Positions 26,652 through 34,445 of a stretch of DNA of 64,000 bases are shown here, piece by piece (position 1 is the stretch's first letter; every line of letters starts with the position of its first letter). The stretch is taken from assembly GCF_000826685.1 (NCBI RefSeq), contig NZ_JROO01000006.1:248001-312000 (forward strand). The letters are read 5' to 3'. The notes under the pieces are model-generated. The model was not told where the DNA came from, searched no databases, and was given only the letters and a program-made list of their open reading frames with translations. Both the position numbers and the translations under genes were made by a program. The DNA comes from Streptomonospora alba (GTDB lineage: Bacteria > Actinomycetota > Actinomycetes > Streptosporangiales > Streptosporangiaceae).

Positions 26652-28049
26652 CTACAGGTCGGCGGGCGAGGAGAGGGTGCCCCGCACGGCGGTCGCGGCG
26701 GCGACCAGCGGCGAGACGAGGTGGGTGCGGCCCCCCTTGCCCTGGCGGCCCTCGAAGTTGCGGTTGGAGGTCGAGGCGCTGCGCTCGCCGGGCTGGAGCT
26801 GGTCGGGGTTCATACCCAGGCACATCGAGCAGCCGGCTTCGCGCCACTCCGCGCCAGCGGCGGTGAACACCTCGCCCAGGCCCTCGGCGTTCGCCTGCTC
26901 CTTGACCCGCATGGAGCCGGGCACGACCAGCATTCGGACGCCGTCGGCGACCTTGCGGCCCTTGATGACCTCGGCGGCGGCGCGCAGGTCCTCGATGCGC
27001 CCGTTGGTGCAGGAGCCCAGGAAGACGGTGTCCACCTCGATGTCGCGCAGCCGCGTGCCCGCGTCGAGGTCCATGTAGGCCAGCGCCTTCTCGGCGGCGG
27101 CGTGCTCGGCGGGGTCGGCGAAGTCCTCCGGGGCCGGCACGGCGCTGTCCAGCTGCGCACCTTGGCCGGGGTTGGTGCCCCACGTGACGAACGGGCTCAG
27201 CTCGGCGGCGTCGAGGACGACCTCCTTGTCGAAGGCCGCGCCCTCGTCGGTGCGCAGGCTCTTCCAGTGCTCGACGGCGGCGTCCCAGTCGGCGCCCCGG
27301 GGCGCGTGCGGGCGGCCCTGGACGTAGTCGAAGGTGGTCTCGTCCGGGGCGATCATCCCGGCGCGGGCGCCCGCCTCGATGGACATGTTGCAGATGGTCA
27401 TCCGGGCCTCCATCGACAGCTCCCGAACGGCCTGGCCGCGGTACTCGATGACGTAGCCCTGGCCGCCGCCGGTGCCGATCTCGGCGATGACCGCGAGGAT
27501 GATGTCCTTGGCCGTGACCCCCTCGGGCAGCGAGCCGTCGACGGTCACGGCCATGGTCTTGAACGGGGGCATCGGCAGGGTCTGGGTGGCCAGGACGTGT
27601 TCGACCTGGCTGGTGCCGATACCGAAGGCCAGTGCACCGAAGGCGCCGTGGGTGCTGGTGTGGCTGTCGCCGCAGACCACGGTCATGCCCGGCTGCGTCA
27701 GACCCAGTTGCGGGCCGACGACGTGCACGATGCCCTGGTCGAGGTCGCCCATCGGAAACAGGCGCACCCCGAAGTCCGAGGCGTTCTTGCGCAGCGTGTC
27801 GATCTGGGTGCGCGACACCTTGTCGGCGATCGGACCGAGGATGTTCTCGGTGGGCACGTTGTGGTCCTCGGTCGCGATGGTCAGATCCGGCCGCCGCACG
27901 GGCCGACCGGCCAGTCGGAGCCCCTCGAACGCCTGCGGGCTGGTGACCTCGTGGACGAGGTGCAGGTCGATGTAGAGCAGATCGGGCTCTCCGTCGGCAC
28001 GCCGGACGACGTGCTCCTCCCAGACCTTCTCGGCCATCGTGCGAGCCAT
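26652..28049 (-). CDS. leuC: 3-isopropylmalate dehydratase large subunit
   Basis: The [4Fe-4S] aconitase-family subunit of isopropylmalate isomerase, 465 residues. Cluster ligands are visible in [15 protein letters not shown] and the paired Cys of [13 protein letters not shown]. Substrate motifs include [34 protein letters not shown] and [21 protein letters not shown] set the start at ATG 28049 because GAGGAGG lies eight bases upstream; a longer frame begins at 28076. It is divergent from the IclR regulator with a shared 166-base control region. Confidence 0.96.
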   Translation of the reverse strand: MARTMAEKVWEEHVVRRADGEPDLLYIDLHLVHEVTSPQAFEGLRLAGRPVRRPDLTIATEDHNVPTENILGPIADKVSRTQIDTLRKNASDFGVRLFPMGDLDQGIVHVVGPQLGLTQPGMTVVCGDSHTSTHGAFGALAFGIGTSQVEHVLATQTLPMPPFKTMAVTVDGSLPEGVTAKDIILAVIAEIGTGGGQGYVIEYRGQAVRELSMEARMTICNMSIEAGARAGMIAPDETTFDYVQGRPHAPRGADWDAAVEHWKSLRTDEGAAFDKEVVLDAAELSPFVTWGTNPGQGAQLDSAVPAPEDFADPAEHAAAEKALAYMDLDAGTRLRDIEVDTVFLGSCTNGRIEDLRAAAEVIKGRKVADGVRMLVVPGSMRVKEQANAEGLGEVFTAAGAEWREAGCSMCLGMNPDQLQPGERSASTSNRNFEGRQGKGGRTHLVSPLVAAATAVRGTLSSPADL

Positions 28050-28180
28050 GTGCGACGCCTCCTCGCGTCTCGTCACTACGTCATATGTCTGGAGAGTCTT
28101 CTCGCCGCCGCGGGCCGCAGCGACTCCGGTGGCGGCATCGCGGACCGGATCGCGCGGCGGAATGCAGCACGTCGAACGAT

Positions 28181-28209
28181 TTGCATTCCAAATAGCGAGA
28201 CGGCAATAT
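28181..28209 (+). promoter_or_regulatory. iclR promoter with degenerate BCAA operator
   Basis: TTGCAT (28181-28186) and CAATAT (28204-28209) are 17 bp apart, and the -10 ends six bases before the ATG at 28216, so the iclR transcript is probably leaderless; no Shine-Dalgarno sequence is present. Within the spacer, TTCCA-AATAG-CGAGA (28186-28200) is a degenerate copy of the TCTCR-N5-YGAGA palindrome found upstream of cimA, leuB and ilvB, sharing even the AATAG core with the cimA site. It could control iclR and leuCD together. Confidence 0.6.
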
Positions 28210-28215
28210 CAAGCC

Positions 28216-28953
28216 ATGGACAACTCTAACCCATCCAGCGGCGTCGGCGTGCTCGATAAGACGATGTCGGTGCTCGACGCGCTGGAAGCGGGCCCGGCCT
28301 CACTGGCCCAGCTCGTACGGACCACCGGGCTGGCCCGCCCCACCGCACACCGGCTCGCCGTCGCCCTGGAGCGCCACCGCATGGTCTCCCGCGACAGCCA
28401 GGGCAGGTTCGTGCTGGGCCCCCGGCTGGGCGAGTTGTCCATCGCCACCGGCGAGGACCGGCTGCTGGCGGTCGCCTCGCCCGTGCTGGTGCAGCTGCGC
28501 GACCTCACCGGTGAGAGCGCCCAGCTCTACCGCCGACAGGGCGACGTGCGCGTGTGCGTGGCCGCCGCGGAGCGCACCAGCGGGCTACGCGACACGGTGC
28601 CGGTGGGCAGCGAGCTGCCGATGACCGCCGGCTCGGCAGCACAGGTGCTGCTGGCCTGGGAGGACAGCGAACGCATCCGTCGCGTACTCGTCAACGCCAA
28701 GTTCACCGGCAACACCCTGGCACAGGTGCGCCGCCGCCGCTGGGCCCAGAGCGTGGGCGAGCGCGAGCAGGGCGTCGTCTCGGTGTCGGCACCGATCTCC
28801 GGGCCCGGCGGCCGGGTGATCGCCGCGGTCTCGGTCTCGGGCCCCCTGGAGCGGCTCACGCGCGCGCCCGGGCGGCTGCACGCCCAGGCGGTCGCCTCGG
28901 CGGCGGAGAAGATCAACGAGGCCCTGCACGCTCAGGACGCACCGGCGCGGTGA
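28216..28953 (+). CDS. IclR-family regulator divergent from leuCD (NdgR/LtbR type)
   Basis: A 245-residue regulator with an N-terminal winged helix (LDKTMSVLDALEAGPASLAQLVRTTGLARPTAHRLAVALERHRMV) and a C-terminal IclR effector domain (LTGESAQLYRRQGDVRVCVA to VSAPISGPGGRVIAAVSVSGPLERL). In Streptomyces (NdgR) and Corynebacterium (LtbR) the IclR gene in this exact position controls leucine and other amino acid genes. That makes this the best candidate to bind the palindrome repeated across the window. ATG 28216 has no Shine-Dalgarno sequence and lies at the predicted transcription start. The symbol is left blank because orthology is inferred from position and domain only. Confidence 0.9.
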   Translation: MDNSNPSSGVGVLDKTMSVLDALEAGPASLAQLVRTTGLARPTAHRLAVALERHRMVSRDSQGRFVLGPRLGELSIATGEDRLLAVASPVLVQLRDLTGESAQLYRRQGDVRVCVAAAERTSGLRDTVPVGSELPMTAGSAAQVLLAWEDSERIRRVLVNAKFTGNTLAQVRRRRWAQSVGEREQGVVSVSAPISGPGGRVIAAVSVSGPLERLTRAPGRLHAQAVASAAEKINEALHAQDAPAR

Positions 28954-29080
28954 GGCCGGGCCGGGCGCCCCTGCCCGCTCAGGCCCGGCCCCGAGCTTCC
29001 GACCGCCGCCTGCGCGCCGCCCACCGACACTCCGGCGTACGACCGCGCGAGCGCGGCCGCAGTGGGCGGCCGCGCGCCGC

Positions 29081-30247
29081 TCATCCCTCCAGCGGGATGC
29101 GCAGGATGCGATCGTCCTCGTCCTCCGGGTCGCCGCGGGAGTCGCGGTTGCTGGTACTGACCAGCAGGTCGCCGCCGCCGGGGACCGGGGTGATCGTGCG
29201 CAGGCGGCCGTAGTCGCCCGTGAACAGCGCCTCCGGCTCCCCCGTGGGGTCGTCCTCGGAGCCGGTGAGCGGAACGCGCCAGATGCGCTCTCCGCGCAGA
29301 GCCGCCACCCACAGCGAGTTTCCCGCGATCGCCGCGCCGCTGGGCGAGGCTTCCTCGACGCTCCAGGTGACGACCGGGTCGATGAACTCGTCGGACGCGT
29401 CCGCCCCGCCGGTGCCCTCGACTGCGGGCCAGCCGTAGTTGCCGCCGGCCTCGATGACGTTGACCTCGTCGAGGCGGTTCTGGCCGAACTCCGTCGCGAA
29501 CATGGTGCCGTCGGCGTCCCAGGCCAGGCCCTGGACGTTGCGATGGCCGTAGCTGTAGACGAGGTTGTCGAAGGGGTTCCCGTCGACCGGGTCGCCCTCG
29601 GGCGTCATCCGCAGGATCTTGCCACCCAGGCTGTCGGTGTCCTGGGAGCGCGAGCCGTCGCCGGCGTCGCCGGTGGCGGCGTAGAGCATGCCGCCGGGGC
29701 CGAAGGCGAGCCTGCCGCCGTTGTGGAACGACGCGCTGGGGATGCCCTCGACCAGGGTCCGGGAGTCGCCGAGCGAAGGCGGGCCGTCGCCGGAGCGGTC
29801 CAGTTCGAACCTGGCGATGCGGTTGCCGGAGTCGGCGGTGAAGTAGGCGAAGAGCTGCTCGGGGCGCTCCTGGTCGGGCGGCACGGTGATACCCAGCAGG
29901 CCGCCCTCGCCCTGAGCGCTGGCCTCGTCGATCGTGCCGACCTCGCTCGTCCGCCCCTCGGGGCTCATCTGCAGAATGCGGCCGGAGTTGCGCTCGGAGA
30001 CCAGGGCCCCTCCGCCCGGAAGCGCCGCGACGCCCCACGGGATCTCCAGACCGGTGGCCACGGTTTCGGGCTCGCCGGGCGGGACCATGCGCGTGGCGGT
30101 TTCCTCGGACCCGGTCGGCGGCTGCCCGCCGTCGCCGCCGCTCCCGCCGCCGGCACAGGCCGTGGCGGCGAGCAGGACCGCGGCGGCGCCGGCCCCGCCG
30201 CGCAGCCGCCGACGTACCCGGCGCGGGAGCTGCTGTGCGTGCTCCAT
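29081..30247 (-). CDS. PQQ-type glucose/sorbosone dehydrogenase-like lipoprotein
   Basis: A 388-residue exported six-bladed beta-propeller. The N-terminus is basic, followed by a hydrophobic stretch and lipobox LLAATAC, so the mature protein is probably lipid-anchored outside the membrane. Family motifs include GLEIPWGVAALPGGGALVSERNSGRI, QGEGGLLGITVPP, FHNGGRLAFGPGGMLYAATGD, GHRNVQGLAWDADGTMFATEFGQN and DEVNVIEAGGNYGWPAVEG. These are the soluble aldose sugar dehydrogenase (Asd/YliI-like) signatures. PQQ dependence is known for relatives; no PQQ synthesis genes are in this window. ATG 30247 is the start nearest a proper signal peptide. Confidence 0.88.
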   Translation of the reverse strand: MEHAQQLPRRVRRRLRGGAGAAAVLLAATACAGGGSGGDGGQPPTGSEETATRMVPPGEPETVATGLEIPWGVAALPGGGALVSERNSGRILQMSPEGRTSEVGTIDEASAQGEGGLLGITVPPDQERPEQLFAYFTADSGNRIARFELDRSGDGPPSLGDSRTLVEGIPSASFHNGGRLAFGPGGMLYAATGDAGDGSRSQDTDSLGGKILRMTPEGDPVDGNPFDNLVYSYGHRNVQGLAWDADGTMFATEFGQNRLDEVNVIEAGGNYGWPAVEGTGGADASDEFIDPVVTWSVEEASPSGAAIAGNSLWVAALRGERIWRVPLTGSEDDPTGEPEALFTGDYGRLRTITPVPGGGDLLVSTSNRDSRGDPEDEDDRILRIPLEG

Positions 30248-30286
30248 GCAGCCGATACTGCCCACCGGGCACCGAGATCGAACCCG

Positions 30287-31208
30287 TCAGAGGAGCCCCG
30301 GGCCGGTCGGATCCGGCACCGGGGCCGACAGGGCGCCCAGGCACACCGGCACCAGGCGGCGCGCCCAGGCTCGGTAGCCCTCCGCTCCCGGATGGAAGCC
30401 GTCGACGGCGAAGAAACCGGGGCCGCCGACCGCGTCGCCGGGAAAGGGCGCGTGGACGGCCCCCGGTCGCCCGCGCAGTGCGTCGCGCATCGCGGCGTCC
30501 AGGTAGCGCGAGCGCAGGCCGAGCAGCGGGCGCAGCGGCCAGGGCAGCGCCGGAAAGAGGTCCATTCGCGGGACCGCGCCGAAGACCGCCGGCGCCCGCC
30601 ACCTCTCGCGCGCGCCGACGGCGACGGCGGCGACGCCGCTGCGGAAGGCCCGCCGGCCCGTCATGCCCTTCGCGTCGTTGACCCCCACCACGACCACGAC
30701 CAGGTCGGGACGCGGCGGCGCGCCGCCGCTCCCCTCCCCGCCTCGGCCCGCGTTCCCGCCGCCGTCGACCCCGTCGGGCCGCTGCCGCGGGCAGCAGCTC
30801 GGCCGCAACGGCGCGGACGTCGGCGCCGGAGCGGGCGGTGACGCGCCATACGACTCCGCGTCCGATCTCCCCGGCGAGTCCGGCGGCGAGGTGTCCTGCC
30901 AGCGCCTCCTGCTGGGTCGCCGCCCCCACCCCGGCCGCCGTGGAGTCGCCCAGCACGAGCAGGCGCAGCGGCCCTCGGGCCCCGGCCTCCCCCGCCGCCG
31001 CGCCGCCCGGGCCGGGCGCTGCGGCCGGAGCCGCACCGTCCTCGGCACCTGAGCCGGGGGCGGGCGCTTCGCCGCGCACTCCCCGCGCCGCGGGCAGCAC
31101 CGGAGTGCGCCGGCGCACTCCCCTGCCCTGGACGAGCAGGACGGGCGCCGACGCCCACACCAGCGCCTGCGCGGCCCTAAGCGCGCCGGCGGCCACGGAC
31201 GCGCTCAT
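30287..31208 (-). pseudogene. SGNH/GDSL hydrolase gene with a one-base frameshift
   Basis: The coding sequence is split across two frames. From ATG 31208 the first frame gives MSASVAAGALRAAQALVWAS and later LRLLVLGDSTAAGVGAATQQ, which is SGNH block I with the nucleophile Ser, ending AVAAELLPAAA. The second frame continues PDLVVVVVGVNDAKGMTGRR (block III, Asn) to FFAVDGFHPGAEGYRAWARR (block V, Asp/His), stopping at 30287. The total length of 922 bases is one more than a multiple of three. The shift lies near 30771-30800 in a GC-rich tract. Apart from this all catalytic blocks are intact, so it is either a recent pseudogene or a sequence error. ATG overlaps the DUF4188 stop. Confidence 0.75.
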
Positions 31209-31822
31209 CAGGCCGGGGTGTCGGGCGCCGGTGCGGTGCCGGGCGCGCCCTTCGCCCCGCCCCGCCCGTTCGCCCGGCCCTGGGCGCGAGCTCGGCGCAG
31301 GGCGAGGCGGTCGAGGGCGCGGTGGGTGTCGCGGCCGATGGGGCGGGTGCCCAGCGCGCGGCCCAGGCCCAGGGGCGGCACGTTGGCGTAGATCGCCTCG
31401 TAGCCGCGCCGTTTCCCCGCGTCCGCGCCGGCATCCTCGGCCCGGTCCGCGTCTTCGGCCTGCGGCAGCCCGATCTCGTAGGTCTCGTGCCACAGGCCGA
31501 CCTCGTCGCCGCCCTGGCGGTAGAAGCGGCGCCATGCCTCGCTGTGGGTCTCTGCGTGGGCGTAACGCAGCAGCGCCGCGGTCGACTCCCAGTACTGGAT
31601 GACGGTGACCCCGCGGACGCTGGGTAGCGAGCGCGAGTGCAGGAGGCCGAGCGCCGGGTCGGCCCGCAGCTCCGCGGCCATCCGGTTGAAGGCGAGGCCG
31701 ACCCACATCCAGCGTCGCGGCCGCAGGAGCGCGTTGACGCGGGCTCCCAGCAGGAACACGGTCATGCTGTCGCGGGGTTCGGTGGTGAGGCGGGGAATCC
31801 GGGTGTCGGTCACGGCGGTCAT
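31208..31822 (-). CDS. DUF4188 family protein
   Basis: A 204-residue protein of the DUF4188 family, which has a monooxygenase-like ferredoxin fold. The recognisable core is TVFLLGARVNALLRPRRWMWVG, then MAAELRADPALGLLHSRSLPSVRGVTVIQYWES, LLRYAHAETHSEAWRRF and VGLWHETYEI. The C-terminal 70 residues are Ala/Arg-rich and probably disordered. It overlaps the redoxin gene upstream by four bases (ATGA) and the SGNH gene downstream (TGATG), so the three are translationally coupled. The function of the family is not established. Confidence 0.82.
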   Translation of the reverse strand: MTAVTDTRIPRLTTEPRDSMTVFLLGARVNALLRPRRWMWVGLAFNRMAAELRADPALGLLHSRSLPSVRGVTVIQYWESTAALLRYAHAETHSEAWRRFYRQGGDEVGLWHETYEIGLPQAEDADRAEDAGADAGKRRGYEAIYANVPPLGLGRALGTRPIGRDTHRALDRLALRRARAQGRANGRGGAKGAPGTAPAPDTPA

Positions 31823-32886
31823 GCCTCCGTCCGGGCGGCCTCAAGGGGCCGGTAGATCGGGATTCCGGCGGCGCCGAGCTCGTCGCGCAGCGCGAAGTAG
31901 GCGTCCCCGAAGGGGTCCTCTCCGCGCAGGCCCATCAGGCCGCGGCGGAGGGTGACGTCGTGCGGGGCCAGTTCGGCGGCACGGGTGTAGTGGCGGTCGG
32001 CGGCGGCGGTGGCGCCGCGCCGGTGCAGTTCGACGGCGATGCGGGCGTGGGCGCGGGCGCGCTGGCCCTCGGCCGCGGGTGCGCGGAAGCCGGGATCGGC
32101 ACCGGGCCCGCCGAGCCCTGCGTCGCCCTCGTGCACCCAGCGGCGCAGCGCGCGCAGGGACGCCTCGGCGCTGAGGCCGTTCATCTCCTGGAACAGGTCG
32201 GTGGCTGCCTGGCTGTCCTGCGGTCGCGCGACGATGCCGGCCTCGTCGATCCACACCACGGTGGGCACGTTGAAGACGTCGTAGAGAGCGGCCACCTCGC
32301 CCTCGGTGTCGACGAGGGCCGGGTGGTCGGGCGCGGCCTCGGCGATCCACGGGCGGGCGTCGCCGGCGTCGCGGTCCATGGCGACGGTGACGACGGTGAG
32401 TCCGTGCGGGGACAGTTCGCTGTGGCGCTCCTGCCAGGCCGGAAGGTCGTAGCGGCAGCCGCACCAGGAGGCCCACATCACCAGGGCGACCTTGCGGCCG
32501 CGGTGGTCGCTGAGGCGGTGGGTCCTGCCGCCGGTGTCGCGGAGCTCGAAGTCGGGCGCCGCTGCGGCGTGCGCACGGGCTTTCGGCAGGGGCACCACGG
32601 CCAGCAGCCCGTGGTCGTGGTCGGCCACCGCGAGGCGCCCCTGCAACCTCGCGAAGGCGCCGACGTCGACGCGGCCGGCGTGCTCGACTCCGGCGGCCGC
32701 GGCGGCCGGGATGCAGGCGTCGCCGCGGCACCAGCCGTGGGGGCGGCGCTCCCAGCCGAGCACCGGCGCGTCAAGCGGAGCGAGCAGGCGCCGCTCGCCC
32801 GTCGGGGCCGGTCGGGCGGATACCGGCTCCGGAGCGGCCTCCAGTACGCCGTCACCGTCGTCACCGAGAACCGTGTAGTGCTGCAT
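31819..32886 (-). CDS. Redoxin/thioredoxin-like protein with CGC motif
   Basis: A 355-residue cytoplasmic protein. Residues 1-105 are an unassigned domain with repeat-like strands. Residues 110-240 are a TlpA/AhpC-type thioredoxin fold (APDFELRDTGGRTHRLSDHRGRKVALVMWASWCGCRYDLPAW), followed by VPTVVWIDEAGIV with the cis-Pro. The active site reads W-C-G-C (Cys142 and Cys144), one residue shorter than the usual WCxPC. The C-terminal part (about 280-345) resembles a TPR. It starts the operon redoxin, DUF4188, SGNH hydrolase, and is divergent from the merR gene with a double palindrome between them, so the MerR protein probably controls it. Confidence 0.8.
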   Translation of the reverse strand: MQHYTVLGDDGDGVLEAAPEPVSARPAPTGERRLLAPLDAPVLGWERRPHGWCRGDACIPAAAAAGVEHAGRVDVGAFARLQGRLAVADHDHGLLAVVPLPKARAHAAAAPDFELRDTGGRTHRLSDHRGRKVALVMWASWCGCRYDLPAWQERHSELSPHGLTVVTVAMDRDAGDARPWIAEAAPDHPALVDTEGEVAALYDVFNVPTVVWIDEAGIVARPQDSQAATDLFQEMNGLSAEASLRALRRWVHEGDAGLGGPGADPGFRAPAAEGQRARAHARIAVELHRRGATAAADRHYTRAAELAPHDVTLRRGLMGLRGEDPFGDAYFALRDELGAAGIPIYRPLEAARTEA

Positions 32887-32918
32887 TCCGCCTCCAGGTA
32901 GGACCAGGACACCCTCGT

Positions 32919-32966
32919 TATTGGATAGTGCAACTCTCTAATATTGGAGAGTAGTACTATCCAATA
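32919..32966. promoter_or_regulatory. Tandem MerR-type operators, redoxin/merR
   Basis: Two 25-bp palindromes of the form TATTGGAKAGT-N3-ACTMTCYAATA lie end to end. The first uses arms 32919-32929 and 32933-32943, the second 32942-32952 and 32956-32966. Together they also form one 48-bp nested palindrome. They fill the 106-base gap between the two divergent genes and are strikingly AT-rich. Binding by the adjacent MerR protein is inferred from position and symmetry. Confidence 0.75.
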
Positions 32967-32992
32967 GGGATGGCAAGGGAGAGCGACGGCTG

Positions 32993-33685
32993 ATGCGGAT
33001 TTCCGAACTGAGCAGGCGCAGCGGCGTGCCGGTGGCGACGATCAAGTACTACCTGCGCGAGAACCTGCTGCCCAAGGGCGAGGCGGTCTCGGCCACGCAG
33101 TCGCGCTACAGCGAGGAGCACCTCAAGCGGCTGCGCCTGGTGCGGGCGCTGGTGGAGGTGGCCGAGGTGCCGCTCGGCCGCATCCGGTCCGTACTGCGGG
33201 CGGTCGACGACCCCGAACTGGACCTGCACACGCTGCTCGGCTTCGCCCAGTACGCCTTCACGCAGTCGCCGGAGGCGCCCTCCGGCGACGACCCCGACTG
33301 GCAGCGCGCCGAGCACCGCACCGCCGAACTGCTGGCTCAGCTGGGGTGGCAGGCGCACGAGGCTTCACCCGCGCGGGGACAGCTCGTCCAGGCGGTAGCC
33401 GCCCTGGAGCGCCTGGGCACACCGCCGACACCGGAGATGCTGCACGGATACGCGGCCGCCGCGCACCGGACCGCCGAGCTGGATCTGGACTGCGTCGACC
33501 CCGGAATGCCCCGCGAGGCGACGGTGCAGCAGGTGGTGACGACCTCGGCGCTGATGGAGCAGACGCTGACCGCGCTGCGCCTGCTCGCCCAGGAGGACGA
33601 GTCGGCGCGCAGGTTCGGCCGCGGCCCGTGGCAGCACGAACGCCCCGAGGACGGCGGCGCGGTCGAGGGCCGAGCGCGGGAGTGA
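32993..33685 (+). CDS. MerR-family transcriptional regulator
   Basis: A 230-residue regulator. The N-terminal MerR helix-turn-helix and wing are complete (MRISELSRRSGVPVATIKYYLRENLLPKG, then SRYSEEHLKRLRLVRALVEVAEVPLGRIRSVL). The C-terminal 150 residues are helical and lack the Cys pattern of metal or redox sensors, so the effector is probably an organic ligand. ATG 32993 is preceded by AAGGGAGAG at a ten-base distance. The divergent redoxin operon and the tandem palindromes between them are the likely target. Confidence 0.9.
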   Translation: MRISELSRRSGVPVATIKYYLRENLLPKGEAVSATQSRYSEEHLKRLRLVRALVEVAEVPLGRIRSVLRAVDDPELDLHTLLGFAQYAFTQSPEAPSGDDPDWQRAEHRTAELLAQLGWQAHEASPARGQLVQAVAALERLGTPPTPEMLHGYAAAAHRTAELDLDCVDPGMPREATVQQVVTTSALMEQTLTALRLLAQEDESARRFGRGPWQHERPEDGGAVEGRARE

Positions 33686-33749
33686 GCGTGCGGGCGCGGC
33701 CGCACGCCGGCCGGCCGGGCTGTCACCGCACTCGCCCCGGAAACGGCGA

Positions 33750-33777
33750 ACGGCCCCCGCCCGCAGGCGGAGGCCGT
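33750..33777 (-). terminator. Hairpin after tRNA-Glu
   Basis: ACGGCCCCCGCC (33750-33761) pairs with GGCGGAGGCCGT (33766-33777), allowing one mismatch or wobble, closed by CGCA. It lies just downstream of tRNA-Glu on the minus strand and also follows merR, so it may serve both. Confidence 0.6.
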
Positions 33778-33783
33778 CTCGGC

Positions 33784-33859
33784 TGGTACCCCTGAGCGGA
33801 TTCGAACCGCCGTTACCGCCTTGAGAGGGCGGCGTCCTAGGCCACTAGACGACAGGGGC
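33784..33859 (-). tRNA. tRNA-Glu (CTC), CCA encoded
   Basis: The minus strand folds into a full cloverleaf. The acceptor GCCCCTG (from 33859) pairs with CAGGGGT, the anticodon loop is CTCTCAA with CTC at its centre, and the T arm contains GGTTCGAATCC. Discriminator A at 33787 is followed by encoded CCA (33784-33786). The second copy at 33939-34011 has nearly the same body but a different acceptor pair and no CCA. Confidence 0.93.
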
Positions 33860-33897
33860 GCCGATTGCGCGGGACAGCGCGGTCCCGCGGTCTGCAG

Positions 33898-33926
33898 TAA
33901 AAAAGCTCCCGCACTGCAGGAGCTTC
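33898..33926 (-). terminator. T-tailed terminator between the two tRNA-Glu genes
   Basis: On the minus strand AAGCTCC (33920-33926) pairs with GGGAGCTT (33904-33911) and runs into a run of T residues. It ends the transcript of the upstream tRNA-Glu at 33939, so the two tRNA-Glu genes appear to be separate units. Confidence 0.8.
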
Positions 33927-33938
33927 TCCCTACTGCGT

Positions 33939-34011
33939 ACCCCCGAGCGGATTCGAACCGCCGTTACCGCCTTGAGAGGGCGGCGTCCTAGGCCACTAGA
34001 CGACGGGGGCC
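33939..34011 (-). tRNA. tRNA-Glu (CTC), no encoded CCA
   Basis: A 73-base cloverleaf on the minus strand with acceptor GCCCCCG pairing CGGGGGT, the same D, anticodon (CTC) and T arms as the first copy, and discriminator A at 33939. The following bases are CGC, so CCA must be added enzymatically. Confidence 0.93.
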
Positions 34012-34077
34012 TGGATCGCACTGCTGCGACCGGACCGAGAACGGTCCGTCACGGCTTCCGCTCGGCGGATGCCATTG

Positions 34078-34149
34078 CTGGGGTACCAGGACTCGAACCT
34101 AGACTAACTGAACCAGAATCAGTCGTGCTGCCGATTACACCATACCCCA
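34078..34149 (-). tRNA. tRNA-Gln (CTG)
   Basis: A 72-base cloverleaf on the minus strand: acceptor TGGGGTA with TACCCCA, anticodon loop TTCTGGT with CTG at its centre, T arm AGGTTCGAGTCCT, discriminator G. The weak first U-A pair is the known identity feature of tRNA-Gln and matters here because gatCAB is in the same window. CCA is not encoded. Confidence 0.92.
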
Positions 34150-34445
34150 GTGCTGTTGGGGGCGGGGGCCGTTCGCCGGTCCCTTTCCCCCTCGGCGCAG
34201 GCAATACTCTAGCGGACTTGGAGAGTGCTCGCGAATCGGTTGCCGAAGCGGGGCCCGCGGTGCAGCGCGTCCGCCGTCGTCGCGGGTCAGCGTGCGATGC
34301 GGACTCCCGTGCCAACGAGCGCGGGCCCGTGCGACCGCCGCCTCGGTCCACACGGGCCCGTGTGACCGTGCGCACGCTTCCCGCCTGCGCGCCCTCGCCG
34401 ACAGGCGCCCGGCGCCGCCCGCCGCGCCTCACGGCTCGGCCGCGC

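Noticed and set aside
29016-29070. Inverted repeat (GCCGCCCAC and GTGGGCGGC) downstream of iclR
   Set aside because: The arms are only nine bases with a 37-base loop and no T-tract; too weak to call a terminator.
34322-34368. Two 16-base near-repeats (CGGGCCCGTGYGACCG) 31 bases apart
   Set aside because: Only two imperfect copies with a common GC-rich palindrome; insufficient for a repeat array or CRISPR.
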